64,000 nt of DNA from Acidobacteriota bacterium (lineage in GTDB: Bacteria; Acidobacteriota; Terriglobia; Versatilivoradales; Versatilivoraceae). Below the pieces are notes generated by a model that worked only from the letters and a program-made list of their open reading frames with translations, was not told the origin of the DNA and did not search any database. The stretch spans positions 22,028-86,027 of the forward strand of contig JAPPDF010000067.1 in the NCBI GenBank assembly GCA_028875575.1. The letters run 5' to 3'. Positions 1 to 7,249 of this stretch are shown here, piece by piece; the stretch's first letter is position 1, and each line of letters opens with the position of its first letter. Made by a program: the position numbers and the translations under genes.

Positions 1-473
1 GGGCCCGGAAAGCCTCCGACATCGCTGCCGAGCGCGGCATCCGCCTGGCCCACCAGTCCCACTGCTCCAGCCTGTTCGAGACCGTGGAGGGCTCCCTTCA
101 AGTGCTGGAGAAGGTGGACCGGCCCAACTTCGGGATCATCTACGAACCCGCCAACTGGATGATCGCGGGAGAGGATTACGGCCGGGAGACCATAAAAAGG
201 CTGGGACCACACCTATTCAACGTCTACGTCCAGAACCACCGCCTCAATCCCGAGGGAGAGGGGATGGTCCGGACCTGGAACCGAGGCCCGGTCCGACTGG
301 ACCACATCGGCCTGTGGGAATCGGGAGGGATCGACTTCGACGAGGTCTTCCAGGGCCTGGCGGACGTCCAATACCGGGGCTTCGTCACCGTGCACCAGGC
401 CTTCGCGGGCATCATGTCGGTGGCCGAAGCCGCCCGCCGCAGCGCGACGTTCCTGGAACCCTGGATGGAGTGA
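1..473 (+). CDS. Sugar phosphate isomerase/epimerase, C-terminal part
   Basis: The reading frame is open from the window edge, so the gene start lies outside; about 156 residues are present and the stop is TGA. The protein resembles the C-terminal half of AP-endonuclease-2-type TIM-barrel sugar isomerases/epimerases. It has an HQSH segment, then IIYEPANWMIAGEDYG, where a metal-binding acidic residue is expected, and later VHQAF. Enzymes of this family interconvert keto sugars or inosose-type cyclitols in the cytoplasm. The substrate cannot be named from this fragment. It is one of three members of this fold in the window (also at 4.8 and 25.1 kb). Confidence 0.8.
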   Translation, partial: ARKASDIAAERGIRLAHQSHCSSLFETVEGSLQVLEKVDRPNFGIIYEPANWMIAGEDYGRETIKRLGPHLFNVYVQNHRLNPEGEGMVRTWNRGPVRLDHIGLWESGGIDFDEVFQGLADVQYRGFVTVHQAFAGIMSVAEAARRSATFLEPWME

Positions 474-499
474 AGAGGGCAAATAGTAGTCGGGACACC

Positions 500-763
500 T
501 CAGAGGAGATCTTGGGGCTTGGTAGCCGGGTCTGCGATATTCGGGAAGTCCTCGTCCAAGGGCCTCAAACGGGACAAGACGTCGGCAAGTTTGGGACGTT
601 TTTGAACAGGCACGACGACCAGACAATCCCCTTCCCTGCTAATCCGCACTTCGTCTGCGTTCAATTCGAGCTCTCGCGGAATTCGAACAGCCTGGTCGCA
701 GCCGATTCGAAACAGCCGCGCACGGTGCGCTGTAGTCGGTAGGTTCGGTTTTTTGTTCGGCAT
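500..763 (-). CDS. VapB/AbrB-type antitoxin, no partner seen
   Basis: An 87-residue protein beginning MPNKKPN. The middle segment RARLFRIGCDQAVRIPRELEL matches the swapped-hairpin AbrB DNA-binding fold of VapB antitoxins, whose usual form is LFxNGxSQAVRLPxEF. These proteins bind and neutralise PIN-domain VapC ribonucleases and repress their own operon. ATG at 763 was chosen over TTG at 775 because it fits the family N-terminus; there is no clear Shine-Dalgarno sequence. No vapC-like frame follows on the minus strand: the downstream DNA is the 3' end of the isomerase gene. It is therefore an orphan antitoxin or acts in trans. Confidence 0.65.
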   Translation of the reverse strand: MPNKKPNLPTTAHRARLFRIGCDQAVRIPRELELNADEVRISREGDCLVVVPVQKRPKLADVLSRLRPLDEDFPNIADPATKPQDLL

Positions 764-858
764 AAGATCAGGCAAACACCACGGAAATTACTGCCGCCGC
801 CTTCGCGGCTTTTTTGGAACCCCAGGCTGGTGCCCGCTATTCCAATATTTCAAACAAC

Positions 859-918
859 CCTGTCCCCCTGCAGCGTTGTGGGTTAGGGGAGAGCTGCGAA
901 GCTGCGGTTGACGTGGTT
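859..918. repeat. Dispersed intergenic repeat, copy 1
   Basis: About 60 bp that match 39331-39389 at roughly 80 percent by eye. Shared words include GGGGAGAGCTGCG and TTGCGGTT or CTGCGGTT. Both copies lie in gene-free spacers, and both are preceded by a CTTCGCGGCT word. Confidence 0.6.
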
Positions 919-980
919 AGCCAAGGAAACGCTTACTACAAGCCATCCTTATCGAGCAGCGTAGCTGCGGCTTAGGGTAG

Positions 981-1000
981 CCCCGGGTGGAAGCCCGGGG
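981..1000. repeat. GC hairpin CCCCGGG-N6-CCCGGGG
   Basis: A perfect 7-bp inverted repeat with a 6-base loop, about 130 bp past the stop of the dehydrogenase gene. It could act as a weak terminator or mRNA end structure; without a U tract this is only a possibility. Confidence 0.4.
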
Positions 1001-1127
1001 TCGTCTGATCCCGCGCTACCGTAGCCGCGTACGCGGCGAATTAAGAGCCGGGTCCCGGAACGCAGCGCCTCTCCAAAACAACACCAAGCAGTGGCGGCTT
1101 CTCAAGAGATCCCGGCTCTCGGCGGCC

Positions 1128-2129
1128 CTAATACCACCTGGCCTTATCAACCAGGTTGCGCAGGGGTTTGCCGGCGGCGAAACGGCGCACGTTGTCCAGT
1201 AGAACTCCTAGGTGGCGCTCGGCGATTCTGGGAGTGGCCGCAGCCACGTGCGGCGTGACGATCACGTTGTCCATCTTCCAGAGCGGATGGTCCGGGGGAA
1301 GGGGCTCAGTCTCGAAGACATCCAGTCCGGCGCCCGCGATCTCGCCCGCTTGCAGCGCATCGGTCAGGTCTGCCAGGTCCACAATCATCCCACGGCCGAT
1401 GTTGATGAAGTAGGCGTCCGGCTTCATCTGTCGAAAGAGAGGCCGGCGGAACAGCTTTTCGGTCTCCGGCGTGTGCGGGGCCGCAACCACCACGAAATCG
1501 CTGGCGGAGAGCAGGTCGGGCAGGCGGTCCGGCCTCCACAGGGCCTCCACCCCATCCGGGGCCTGCTGTTGCTGGGGATCCACGGCAAGCACCCGCATCC
1601 CGAAGGCCAGTCCTCGCCGGGCGATTTCGGAGCCGATGCTACCCAGACCGACGATTCCCAGGGTCGAATCCGGAAGATGCCGGTGGGCGCGGTCCATGCC
1701 GCTGACGCTCGAGGGTCCCAGGACAAAACCCGAGCGTTCGGCCTCCCCGCCCGCCGCTTCCCAGTGAGAGCGGAGCTGCTGCCGAATGTACAGGGGGAAA
1801 TTGCGGGCGAAGCAGATGATGTAGCCGAAGACGTGGTCGGCAATGACGTCGGCATAGATCCCGCGCATGTTGGTGAGCCGGCAGGGGTGGTCCACCAGCG
1901 CCGGGAACATGTAGTGCTCCAGGCTGGCGGTGGGAGACTGTACCCAACTCAAACGCCCTGCAGCCGCCAGCAGCGGCGGCGTGAGCTTTCCGAAAAAGGC
2001 GTCGGCGTCGGCGATCTCCCGCAGGGCCGCCTCCTCCCCGTCGGCGTTCACCACCGACATGGGCCCGGCGGCCTCCACGATCTTTTGGAGCCGTTCCGCT
2101 TCAACCGCTGGATAAATCAGCATCTTCAT
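1128..2129 (-). CDS. D-2-hydroxyacid dehydrogenase (PGDH-like)
   Basis: A 333-residue NAD-dependent D-isomer 2-hydroxyacid dehydrogenase. The nucleotide-binding loop GLGSIG is at 161-166. The catalytic Arg (NIGRG, R246), Glu (DVFETEP, E273) and His (TPHVA, H294) are all present, so it should be active. Enzymes of this family reduce 2-keto acids such as glyoxylate, hydroxypyruvate or phosphohydroxypyruvate; the substrate is not deducible here. ATG at 2129 has a GAGGTG ribosome binding site. A second member lies at 30.6 kb but is clearly divergent. Upstream on the same strand is a degenerate toxin-antitoxin locus. Confidence 0.9.
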   Translation of the reverse strand: MKMLIYPAVEAERLQKIVEAAGPMSVVNADGEEAALREIADADAFFGKLTPPLLAAAGRLSWVQSPTASLEHYMFPALVDHPCRLTNMRGIYADVIADHVFGYIICFARNFPLYIRQQLRSHWEAAGGEAERSGFVLGPSSVSGMDRAHRHLPDSTLGIVGLGSIGSEIARRGLAFGMRVLAVDPQQQQAPDGVEALWRPDRLPDLLSASDFVVVAAPHTPETEKLFRRPLFRQMKPDAYFINIGRGMIVDLADLTDALQAGEIAGAGLDVFETEPLPPDHPLWKMDNVIVTPHVAAATPRIAERHLGVLLDNVRRFAAGKPLRNLVDKARWY

Positions 2130-2144
2130 GACGACACCTCAGCG

Positions 2145-2231
2145 TCACAGTCCCAAAACCTGCCTGAGTCTGGAGAAATTGGATTCTTGCCAATAGCGAT
2201 TCGAATCGAGAACAGCGCGCTCAGCTTTCAT
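2145..2231 (-). pseudogene. Probable PIN-toxin remnant
   Basis: A 28-codon frame whose ATG overlaps the end of the antitoxin reading frame (ATGA-type overlap at 2229-2231), as expected for a co-translated toxin. It begins MKAERAVLDSN, which resembles the N-terminal strand of PIN-domain toxins (VLDTNV with the first catalytic Asp). It then diverges and stops after 17 more residues, whereas such toxins are about 130-150 residues. Internal deletion is the likely cause. The match is short, so this is a moderate inference supported mainly by its position. Confidence 0.4.
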
Positions 2232-2481
2232 CGGCCAGTAGCGCTTCGAGCTCGGTCCCGGTTAAGCCGTTGCCGGATGCCTCCTAGCCCAGGGTGTCCA
2301 TAGTCACTGTCGAACGCTCCCAGGCAGCGCCGCGAAGCCGCTCATAGTGTTGCACTGACATCATCACGGCGACCGAACGACCTTTCCGGGTCACCCTCAC
2401 AGGCGCACACTGCACGGCGTCCAGCAATTTGCTGAAGCGGTTCTTGGCATCCGTTGCGTTGATCTCTTTCATGAAGGCCAT
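2221..2481 (-). pseudogene. Phd/YefM antitoxin split by an in-frame TAG
   Basis: The first 65 codons (2284-2481) encode MKEINATDAKNRFSKLLDAV..., a clear Phd/YefM antitoxin N-terminus that would bind operator DNA and a toxin. A TAG at 2284-2286 ends the frame. Past the TAG the same frame continues for 20 codons, ending ELEALLADES then TGA at 2221-2223, which is just how these antitoxins finish. Read through, the length is about 85 residues, normal for the family. The gene is thus either a recent nonsense mutant or read through. The decayed toxin frame next to it favours mutation. Confidence 0.65.
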
Positions 2482-2525
2482 TGCAGCGAGTGGAGCCTTG
2501 TCTCATGATTCGGACAACCCGGTCC

Positions 2526-3815
2526 TCACACCGACCAAGGCTCCCGATACTCCTTGGTCAGCATGGCGTTGGCTTCGGGGTCGTTGAGAATGGTTTCGGT
2601 CTTCGGATCAAGGTGAAGCACCCGTTGGGTCAGGTAGGCGATGTCGCCCAGATGGCTGAGTGCGCAGGAGAGATGGGCCACCTCGGCCGAGGCGTTGGGC
2701 TGCTTGCGCGAACGCACGCAGTCCACGAAATTGGCAAAGTGCTCCTCCTTGCCGATGCCGCCGCGCATGCCCGGACCCTTTTCCTCCTTCTTGCCCAGGT
2801 AGACCTGAAAATAGCCCCGCCGGGAAAACACCATGAAGCCTTCGGTGCCGTAGAAGGCATTGCCGCTGTCGAAGCCGTAGCGGCCGTAGGGCGTCCAGCC
2901 GCGGTCCTCGTAGAGCAGCACCTTGTCGTCCGGATATTGGAAGGCCACCATCATGTTGTCGGGGTATTCCCGCAATCCTTTCAGGTCGATGCGGCTGCCG
3001 TGGGCAGTGATCCTGATGGGCAGGCCCTTGGGATTCAGCCCGAAACGGGCCATGTCCAGGTCGTGGCTGCCGTCGTTGCCGATGTCGCCGTTGCCGTAGT
3101 CCCGGTGCCACTGCCAATAGTTGTGAAAGCGGTTGGCGTTAAAGGGCCGCTTGGGAGCCGGGCCCAACCACAGGTCGTAGTCGACCCCGGGCGGGACCGG
3201 GCCGTCCGGAACCGGAGTGCGATGCCTGTGGCGCTGCAGGTTCCAGGCCTTGGACATCTTGACTTCCCCGATCACCCCCGCCTTCAACAGCTCACCGGCC
3301 TTGAGCGTCACCGGGCTTGAGCGCATCTGGGTGCCTTGCTGCACGATGCGGCCGTGCTTCCTGGCCGTGTCCAGTATTACCCGTCCCTCCCGAAACACGT
3401 GGCTGGCCGGTTTCTCCACGTAGAGATCCTTGCCCGCCCGCAGCGCCCGAACCGCTATGGGAGCATGCCAGTGGTGAGGGGTGGCGATCACCATGGCATC
3501 GATGGCGGGGTCGTCCAGCAGATGGCGAAAGTCGACCACCACCTTGGGCTTGCGCCCGGTGGCCTGCTTGACGGTTTCGGCGGCGCGCTCTCGGAACTTC
3601 ACGTCCACGTCGCAGACCGCCAGGCAGTCCGTATCGGGCCGCGCCAGGATGCGCTTCAGATGGCTGAAACCGATCCCCCGCAGTCCGATGACGGCCATCC
3701 CCAGGCGGTCATTGGCGGACCAGGCGCGACCGGTCGCCAACACAGGGCCTAGCGCGCCCAGGGCGGCCCCTCGGGCCGACCGGGATAAAAAGGTGCGTCG
3801 GGTGAGTGGTCTCAA
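2526..3815 (-). CDS. TAT-exported Gfo/Idh/MocA oxidoreductase
   Basis: About 429 residues. The N-terminus RPLTRRTFLSRSARGAALG is a twin-arginine signal followed by a short hydrophobic stretch, so the enzyme is exported folded with its cofactor. A Rossmann segment (MAVIGLRGIG), the EKPASH lysine and the family C-terminal domain follow. Such enzymes oxidise or reduce sugars and cyclitols with NAD(P). TTG at 3815 was chosen because AAGGAGGA lies 7 bases upstream; a GTG at 3839 is in frame but would place this sequence inside the gene. It is closely related to the protein at 5868-7178, especially over the last 150 residues, and both end in YREPWSV. Confidence 0.88.
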   Translation of the reverse strand: MRPLTRRTFLSRSARGAALGALGPVLATGRAWSANDRLGMAVIGLRGIGFSHLKRILARPDTDCLAVCDVDVKFRERAAETVKQATGRKPKVVVDFRHLLDDPAIDAMVIATPHHWHAPIAVRALRAGKDLYVEKPASHVFREGRVILDTARKHGRIVQQGTQMRSSPVTLKAGELLKAGVIGEVKMSKAWNLQRHRHRTPVPDGPVPPGVDYDLWLGPAPKRPFNANRFHNYWQWHRDYGNGDIGNDGSHDLDMARFGLNPKGLPIRITAHGSRIDLKGLREYPDNMMVAFQYPDDKVLLYEDRGWTPYGRYGFDSGNAFYGTEGFMVFSRRGYFQVYLGKKEEKGPGMRGGIGKEEHFANFVDCVRSRKQPNASAEVAHLSCALSHLGDIAYLTQRVLHLDPKTETILNDPEANAMLTKEYREPWSV

Positions 3816-3860
3816 CAGAGTTCCTCCTTGGGAAAGCACAACTACCTGTCGTCACGCCGG

Positions 3861-4154
3861 CTACGCAAATTCAAGCGCTTTGAACGCACTGAGGTCGACC
3901 TCTTGCCGCGCCGCCCATAAATCATGGTTGTCTTGCATCAACAGCCAACTCTCCGGAGACCGGCCAATGACTTTGGACAGCTTGAGCGCCATAGTTGGCG
4001 TCACACTGCCCTTGCCGTTGATAATACGGCTCATTACGGATTCACTGACCTGCAATTTGTAGGCGAGTTCCTTTGCGCTGATGTCAAAGGGCTCCAGGTA
4101 AACCCGCTTGATGAACACTCCTGGATGCATGGGGTTATGTTGCTGAATGCTCAT
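3861..4154 (-). CDS. higA: HigA-type antitoxin
   Basis: A 97-residue helix-turn-helix protein of the HigA/VapI family. MHPGVFIKRVYLEPFDISA and ELAYKLQVSESVMSRIINGK form the DNA-binding domain. It neutralises the HigB ribonuclease encoded just upstream and represses the shared promoter. The start ATG overlaps the toxin stop by one base (TAATG), which indicates translational coupling. It is the only antitoxin in this stretch with an apparently complete partner. Confidence 0.85.
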   Translation of the reverse strand: MSIQQHNPMHPGVFIKRVYLEPFDISAKELAYKLQVSESVMSRIINGKGSVTPTMALKLSKVIGRSPESWLLMQDNHDLWAARQEVDLSAFKALEFA

Positions 4155-4432
4155 TAGTGATAGTCCTCGTAGTTGACAGCATAGGCGTCACCGTCCGAAA
4201 ACTCGAATACGACACGCCAGTTGCCACTCACATGGATAGCCCACTGTCCCTCCCTGTCGCCCTTTAGCGGGTGAAGACGCCAACCTGGAATGTTCATATC
4301 GTTGATGCTGAACGCGGTGTGAAGCGCCTGCAATCGCTCCTCAATTCGCGCTTTGTGGGTTGGCTGAATACCAGCTGCGCTGCCGCTGGTGAAGAATTTC
4401 TCCAATCCCTTATGCTTGAAGCTCTTGATCAC
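4154..4432 (-). CDS. higB: HigB/RelE-type toxin
   Basis: A 92-residue protein starting at GTG 4432 (VIKSFKHKGLEKFFTSG), the usual HigB N-terminus; a TTG at 4471 would add 13 residues. It shows the family features KARIEERLQALHTA, WRLHPLKGDREGQWAIHVSGNWRVVFEF and a final VNYEDYH. Toxins of this group cleave mRNA on the ribosome. Toxin-first gene order with a one-base overlap to higA is typical for HigBA. No clear ribosome binding site precedes the GTG, so the start is uncertain. Confidence 0.82.
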   Translation of the reverse strand: MIKSFKHKGLEKFFTSGSAAGIQPTHKARIEERLQALHTAFSINDMNIPGWRLHPLKGDREGQWAIHVSGNWRVVFEFSDGDAYAVNYEDYH

Positions 4433-4467
4433 CGCAACTAGTGATTTACACTTGCGCAAGTTAGAAT

Positions 4468-4590
4468 TCAATCAAGTTCAGTATACCACTCTAGATTTCC
4501 GCTCAGCCATCGAAATTGATAGGAAAGGGCTTCGTCCAGCGCCGAACACCCTGCTTCGGTCCAGGTTACCCGGCGCTGTTGACCAACCAT
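4468..4590 (-). pseudogene. Truncated ParE/RelE toxin
   Basis: A 40-codon frame whose ATG (4588-4590) lies inside the 3' end of the preceding antitoxin gene. It begins MVGQQRRVTWTEAGCSALDEALSY, which matches the first strand and helix of ParE/RelE toxins. The frame then stops after WYTELD, at less than half the usual length of about 95 residues, so the catalytic or target-binding part is missing. The antitoxin-toxin overlap shows this was once a normal module. The break lies immediately beside the intact HigBA genes. Confidence 0.5.
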
Positions 4591-4763
4591 TTCTTGCGAA
4601 GCTCTCTGACTACCTCTTGGTGAGATATCGTCCGTCCGCCTTTGGCGTCGGCCTGGCCGCGCTCAATGGATTGCAAGACATACAAGTGGTACTGCACGTC
4701 GTCCAGACTACAGTCGTCGGGTAGACGGTCAAGTAGCGCTTGAACACTCCGCTTGACTTGCAT
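4566..4763 (-). CDS. Small antitoxin of a ParE/RelE-type module
   Basis: A 65-residue acidic protein: helix-rich VQALLDRLPDDCSLDDVQYHLYVLQSIERGQADAKGG, then ISHQEVVRELRKKW. This layout fits the short antitoxins found upstream of RelE/ParE toxins. ATG 4763 has a strong GGAGGTG site that lies inside the end of the isomerase gene; the spacer is one base, so the two genes are probably co-transcribed. Its toxin partner (4468-4590) is truncated. Confidence 0.6.
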   Translation of the reverse strand: MQVKRSVQALLDRLPDDCSLDDVQYHLYVLQSIERGQADAKGGRTISHQEVVRELRKKWLVNSAG

Positions 4764-4764
4764 T

Positions 4765-5835
4765 TCACACCTCCGCTTCCACCTTGCGAATCATCTCGTT
4801 CAGGTTGCGGTAGTTGATCTTCATGGCCTCTACGCGGGAACCGCTGGGGGGGCGGAAGTGGGTGGCCAGGGAGAGGAAGACGTCACAGCCGTGGTCGCGC
4901 ATGCCGCGCAGGATGGTGAGGTAGTCCACGTCGCCGTCGCCCAGGGGCCGGTATTCGAATTTGAGCTTGTGGCCGTCGATCACGTGCAGGTCCTTGAGGT
5001 GGAGCCCGTGGAGATAGGGCCGAATGTTGCTGAAGCCGGCGGTGGCCACGTCCCACTCGCCGCAGTTCCAGCAGTCGGCCGGCCCCCACATCACCGTGAG
5101 TCGGCGGGAGCCCACCCGTTCCACCAGGCTGCGGAAGTTGCCGGTGGTGTTGGTGTAGTTCCAGGGCATCATGGAGAGGGCCACGTCCACCTGGTAGCGC
5201 TCGGCCTCCTCCGCCACCAGGGTGAAGGCCTTCACCAGCTTCTCCATGTCCACTTCGGCGATGACTCCGCCCCGGGTGAGCCAGCGCATGGGCCAGGTGG
5301 GCTTGCCGCTGGAGTACTCGCCCGGCCAGGCGAAGGTGAAGGCGCCCACGGCGCCCACGCCGATGCGGGAGGCGATCTGCATGGAGCGAACCAGGTGGTT
5401 GAAGTCCTTCTTGAACCCCTGGTGATCCGCCATGGTCTTGAGATCCAGATCGGTCAGGTGAATGTGCTTGAAGGGATTGCCGGCGTTGAGCAGAAAGATC
5501 TCAAGGCCCTGCCGCTCCACCCTCTGGGCCATGCGGTCGGCGGCTGCGTCGCTCATCTGGGCTATCTCGGTCTCGTTGAGCAGACGGTTGAACCAGACAT
5601 GGTCCACCCCGATCTCTTTGGCCTGGGCCAACTCCTCGTCAAAGGGCAGCCTCAACTCGGGAATGTACATGGCCAGTCGGAAGCGGTGTCCGGTGGCGGT
5701 CTTCCCAGGCGGTCCCGAGGACCCACCGGGTGCCGAGGCGGCCCGGGCCTGGCCGGCCCCGCCGGTCAATAGAGCACCGGCGGCCACACCCAGGCCGGCG
5801 CGTTCGATGGTGGTCAGGAATTCTCTTCGTTTCAT
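4765..5835 (-). CDS. TAT-exported sugar phosphate isomerase/epimerase
   Basis: 356 residues starting at ATG 5835 with AAGGAG upstream. The N-terminus KRREFLTTIERAGLGVAAGALLTGGAGQARA is a twin-arginine-type signal. The rest is a TIM-barrel of the xylose-isomerase-like family, with acidic and histidine residues in HLTDLDLKTM, HLKDLHVIDG and FLSLATHF as likely metal ligands. It lies 32 bases from the Gfo/Idh/MocA gene at 5868 and near a second one at 2526, so it probably acts in an exported carbohydrate or cyclitol oxidation route. Substrate unknown. Confidence 0.8.
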   Translation of the reverse strand: MKRREFLTTIERAGLGVAAGALLTGGAGQARAASAPGGSSGPPGKTATGHRFRLAMYIPELRLPFDEELAQAKEIGVDHVWFNRLLNETEIAQMSDAAADRMAQRVERQGLEIFLLNAGNPFKHIHLTDLDLKTMADHQGFKKDFNHLVRSMQIASRIGVGAVGAFTFAWPGEYSSGKPTWPMRWLTRGGVIAEVDMEKLVKAFTLVAEEAERYQVDVALSMMPWNYTNTTGNFRSLVERVGSRRLTVMWGPADCWNCGEWDVATAGFSNIRPYLHGLHLKDLHVIDGHKLKFEYRPLGDGDVDYLTILRGMRDHGCDVFLSLATHFRPPSGSRVEAMKINYRNLNEMIRKVEAEV

Positions 5836-5867
5836 CTCATCTCTCCTTGCAGAAGGGGATCCCCGGA

Positions 5868-7178
5868 CTACAGCCCTTCCACGCTCCAGGGTTCCCGGTA
5901 GTCCTTGGTCAACATGGCGTCGGCCCGGGCATTGTTGGAGAAGCGCTCGCTCTCCGGGTTGAAATGCAGCACCTGTGAAAGCCGGTAGGCAATCTCCCCC
6001 AGGTGGATCAGGGCGCAGGAAAGGTGGGCTTCCCGAGCGGGAGCGGTGGGGCGGGAGCGGTCGCGCACGCACTGGAGAAACTGGGCCATGTTCTGGCGAC
6101 CGGTCTCGGCCAGGCTCCCTTCCTTCATGCCCTCTCCCTTGTGCTCTTTCTTGCCCATGTAGACCTGAAAATATCCTCGCCGCGAGAGCACCATGTACCC
6201 CTCGGTCCCGTAGAAGGTGTTGCCGCTGTCATAACCATGGAGCCCATAGGGCGTCCAGAGGCGTTCCTCGTAGAGGAGCACCTTTCCCTGACCATACTGG
6301 TAGGCCACCATCATGTTGTCCGGATACTCCCGCGCCCCTGCCAGGTCGATTTGGCTTCCATGGGCGGTGATGCGCTCGGGGTGAGTGTCGACGCCCAGCG
6401 CCCAGCGGGCAAGGTCCAGATCGTGGGCCCCGTCGTCGCCGATGTCTCCGTTGCTGTAGTCGCGGAAGAGTCTCCAGTTGCGATGGAATCGATTGGGGTT
6501 GAAGGGGCGGCGGGGGGCCGGACCCAGCCACATCTCGTAGTCGACTCCCTCGGGAACCGGCCCATCCGGCGCCATCGGGCGCTCGATCTGCCGCTGCACG
6601 TTCCAGGCCTTGGTCGTCTTGACCTCGCCCAGGGTCCCGGCAGCCAGGATCTCGCCGGCCCGGGCCAGCAGCGGGCTGGCCCGCATCTGGGTTCCGTGCT
6701 GAAAGATTCGATTGTATTTCCGTTCCGCCTCGACCAGCAGCTGACCCTCCCGAAAGACGTGGCTGGCGGCCTTTTCGACATAGACGTCCTTGCCGGCCTT
6801 CATGGCCCTCAGGGCCATGGGGGCGTGCCAGTGGTGGGGAGTGGCGATGACGATGGCGTCGATAGAGGAGTCGGCCAAAACGTTGCGGAAGTCGCTTTCC
6901 AGCTTGGGCGTCTGGCCTTTTGCATCCTTGACCGTCTCCGTAGCCTTCTGCAGAACCGCCGGGTCCACGTCGCAGAGGGCCACAATGTGGGCATCGGTCC
7001 GGTTGGCCAGGGTCCTGACGTGAAAGTGGCCCATGCCGTTGATGCCGATCACGGCCACATTCACCTTCTCGTTGGGCGAGCCGGATCCGGACCGGATTGC
7101 CAGAGTGCCCATCACCCCCAGAGCGGCCGATCCGCCCAGCGAGTAGGACAGGATCCTGCGACGAGTAATCGTTTTCAT
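5868..7178 (-). CDS. TAT-exported Gfo/Idh/MocA oxidoreductase
   Basis: 436 residues from ATG 7178 (upstream CAGGA). The signal TRRRILSYSLGGSAALGVMG has a twin-arginine motif. The Rossmann segment VNVAVIGINGMG, the ATPHHWHAP region, an EKAASH motif (Ala where EKP is usual) and the C-terminal YREPWSVEGL follow. It is a paralogue of the 2526-3815 protein and likely uses NAD(P) to oxidise a sugar-like substrate after export. The Pro-to-Ala change next to the conserved lysine is a small departure from the family; its paralogue keeps EKP. Confidence 0.88.
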   Translation of the reverse strand: MKTITRRRILSYSLGGSAALGVMGTLAIRSGSGSPNEKVNVAVIGINGMGHFHVRTLANRTDAHIVALCDVDPAVLQKATETVKDAKGQTPKLESDFRNVLADSSIDAIVIATPHHWHAPMALRAMKAGKDVYVEKAASHVFREGQLLVEAERKYNRIFQHGTQMRASPLLARAGEILAAGTLGEVKTTKAWNVQRQIERPMAPDGPVPEGVDYEMWLGPAPRRPFNPNRFHRNWRLFRDYSNGDIGDDGAHDLDLARWALGVDTHPERITAHGSQIDLAGAREYPDNMMVAYQYGQGKVLLYEERLWTPYGLHGYDSGNTFYGTEGYMVLSRRGYFQVYMGKKEHKGEGMKEGSLAETGRQNMAQFLQCVRDRSRPTAPAREAHLSCALIHLGEIAYRLSQVLHFNPESERFSNNARADAMLTKDYREPWSVEGL

Positions 7179-7249
7179 AGTCCTGTATCTCCGTTGACGC
7201 CGGCCGGCGGCGCCCTCTATGCCTCTACCTTCTCCCCGCATCCCGCCGC

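Larger units (their letters stand above)
764..1127. other. Intergenic region with dispersed repeat and hairpin
   Basis: No convincing gene is present. It holds one copy of a dispersed repeat (859-918, listed separately), a perfect 7-bp GC hairpin at 981-1000 and GC-rich sequence with repeated GTAGC/GCTACC words. The hairpin could end transcription of the dehydrogenase gene from the right, but no T tract follows it. Confidence 0.5.

Noticed and set aside
2284..2286. Pyrrolysine at the TAG of the Phd gene
   Set aside because: No pylS/pylT is seen and an antitoxin is not a pyrrolysine protein; a nonsense mutation is simpler.
1212..2303. Long plus-strand frame opposite the 2-hydroxyacid dehydrogenase
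   Set aside because: It is antisense to a gene with complete active-site motifs and has no domain or ribosome binding site; long shadow frames are expected at this GC content.
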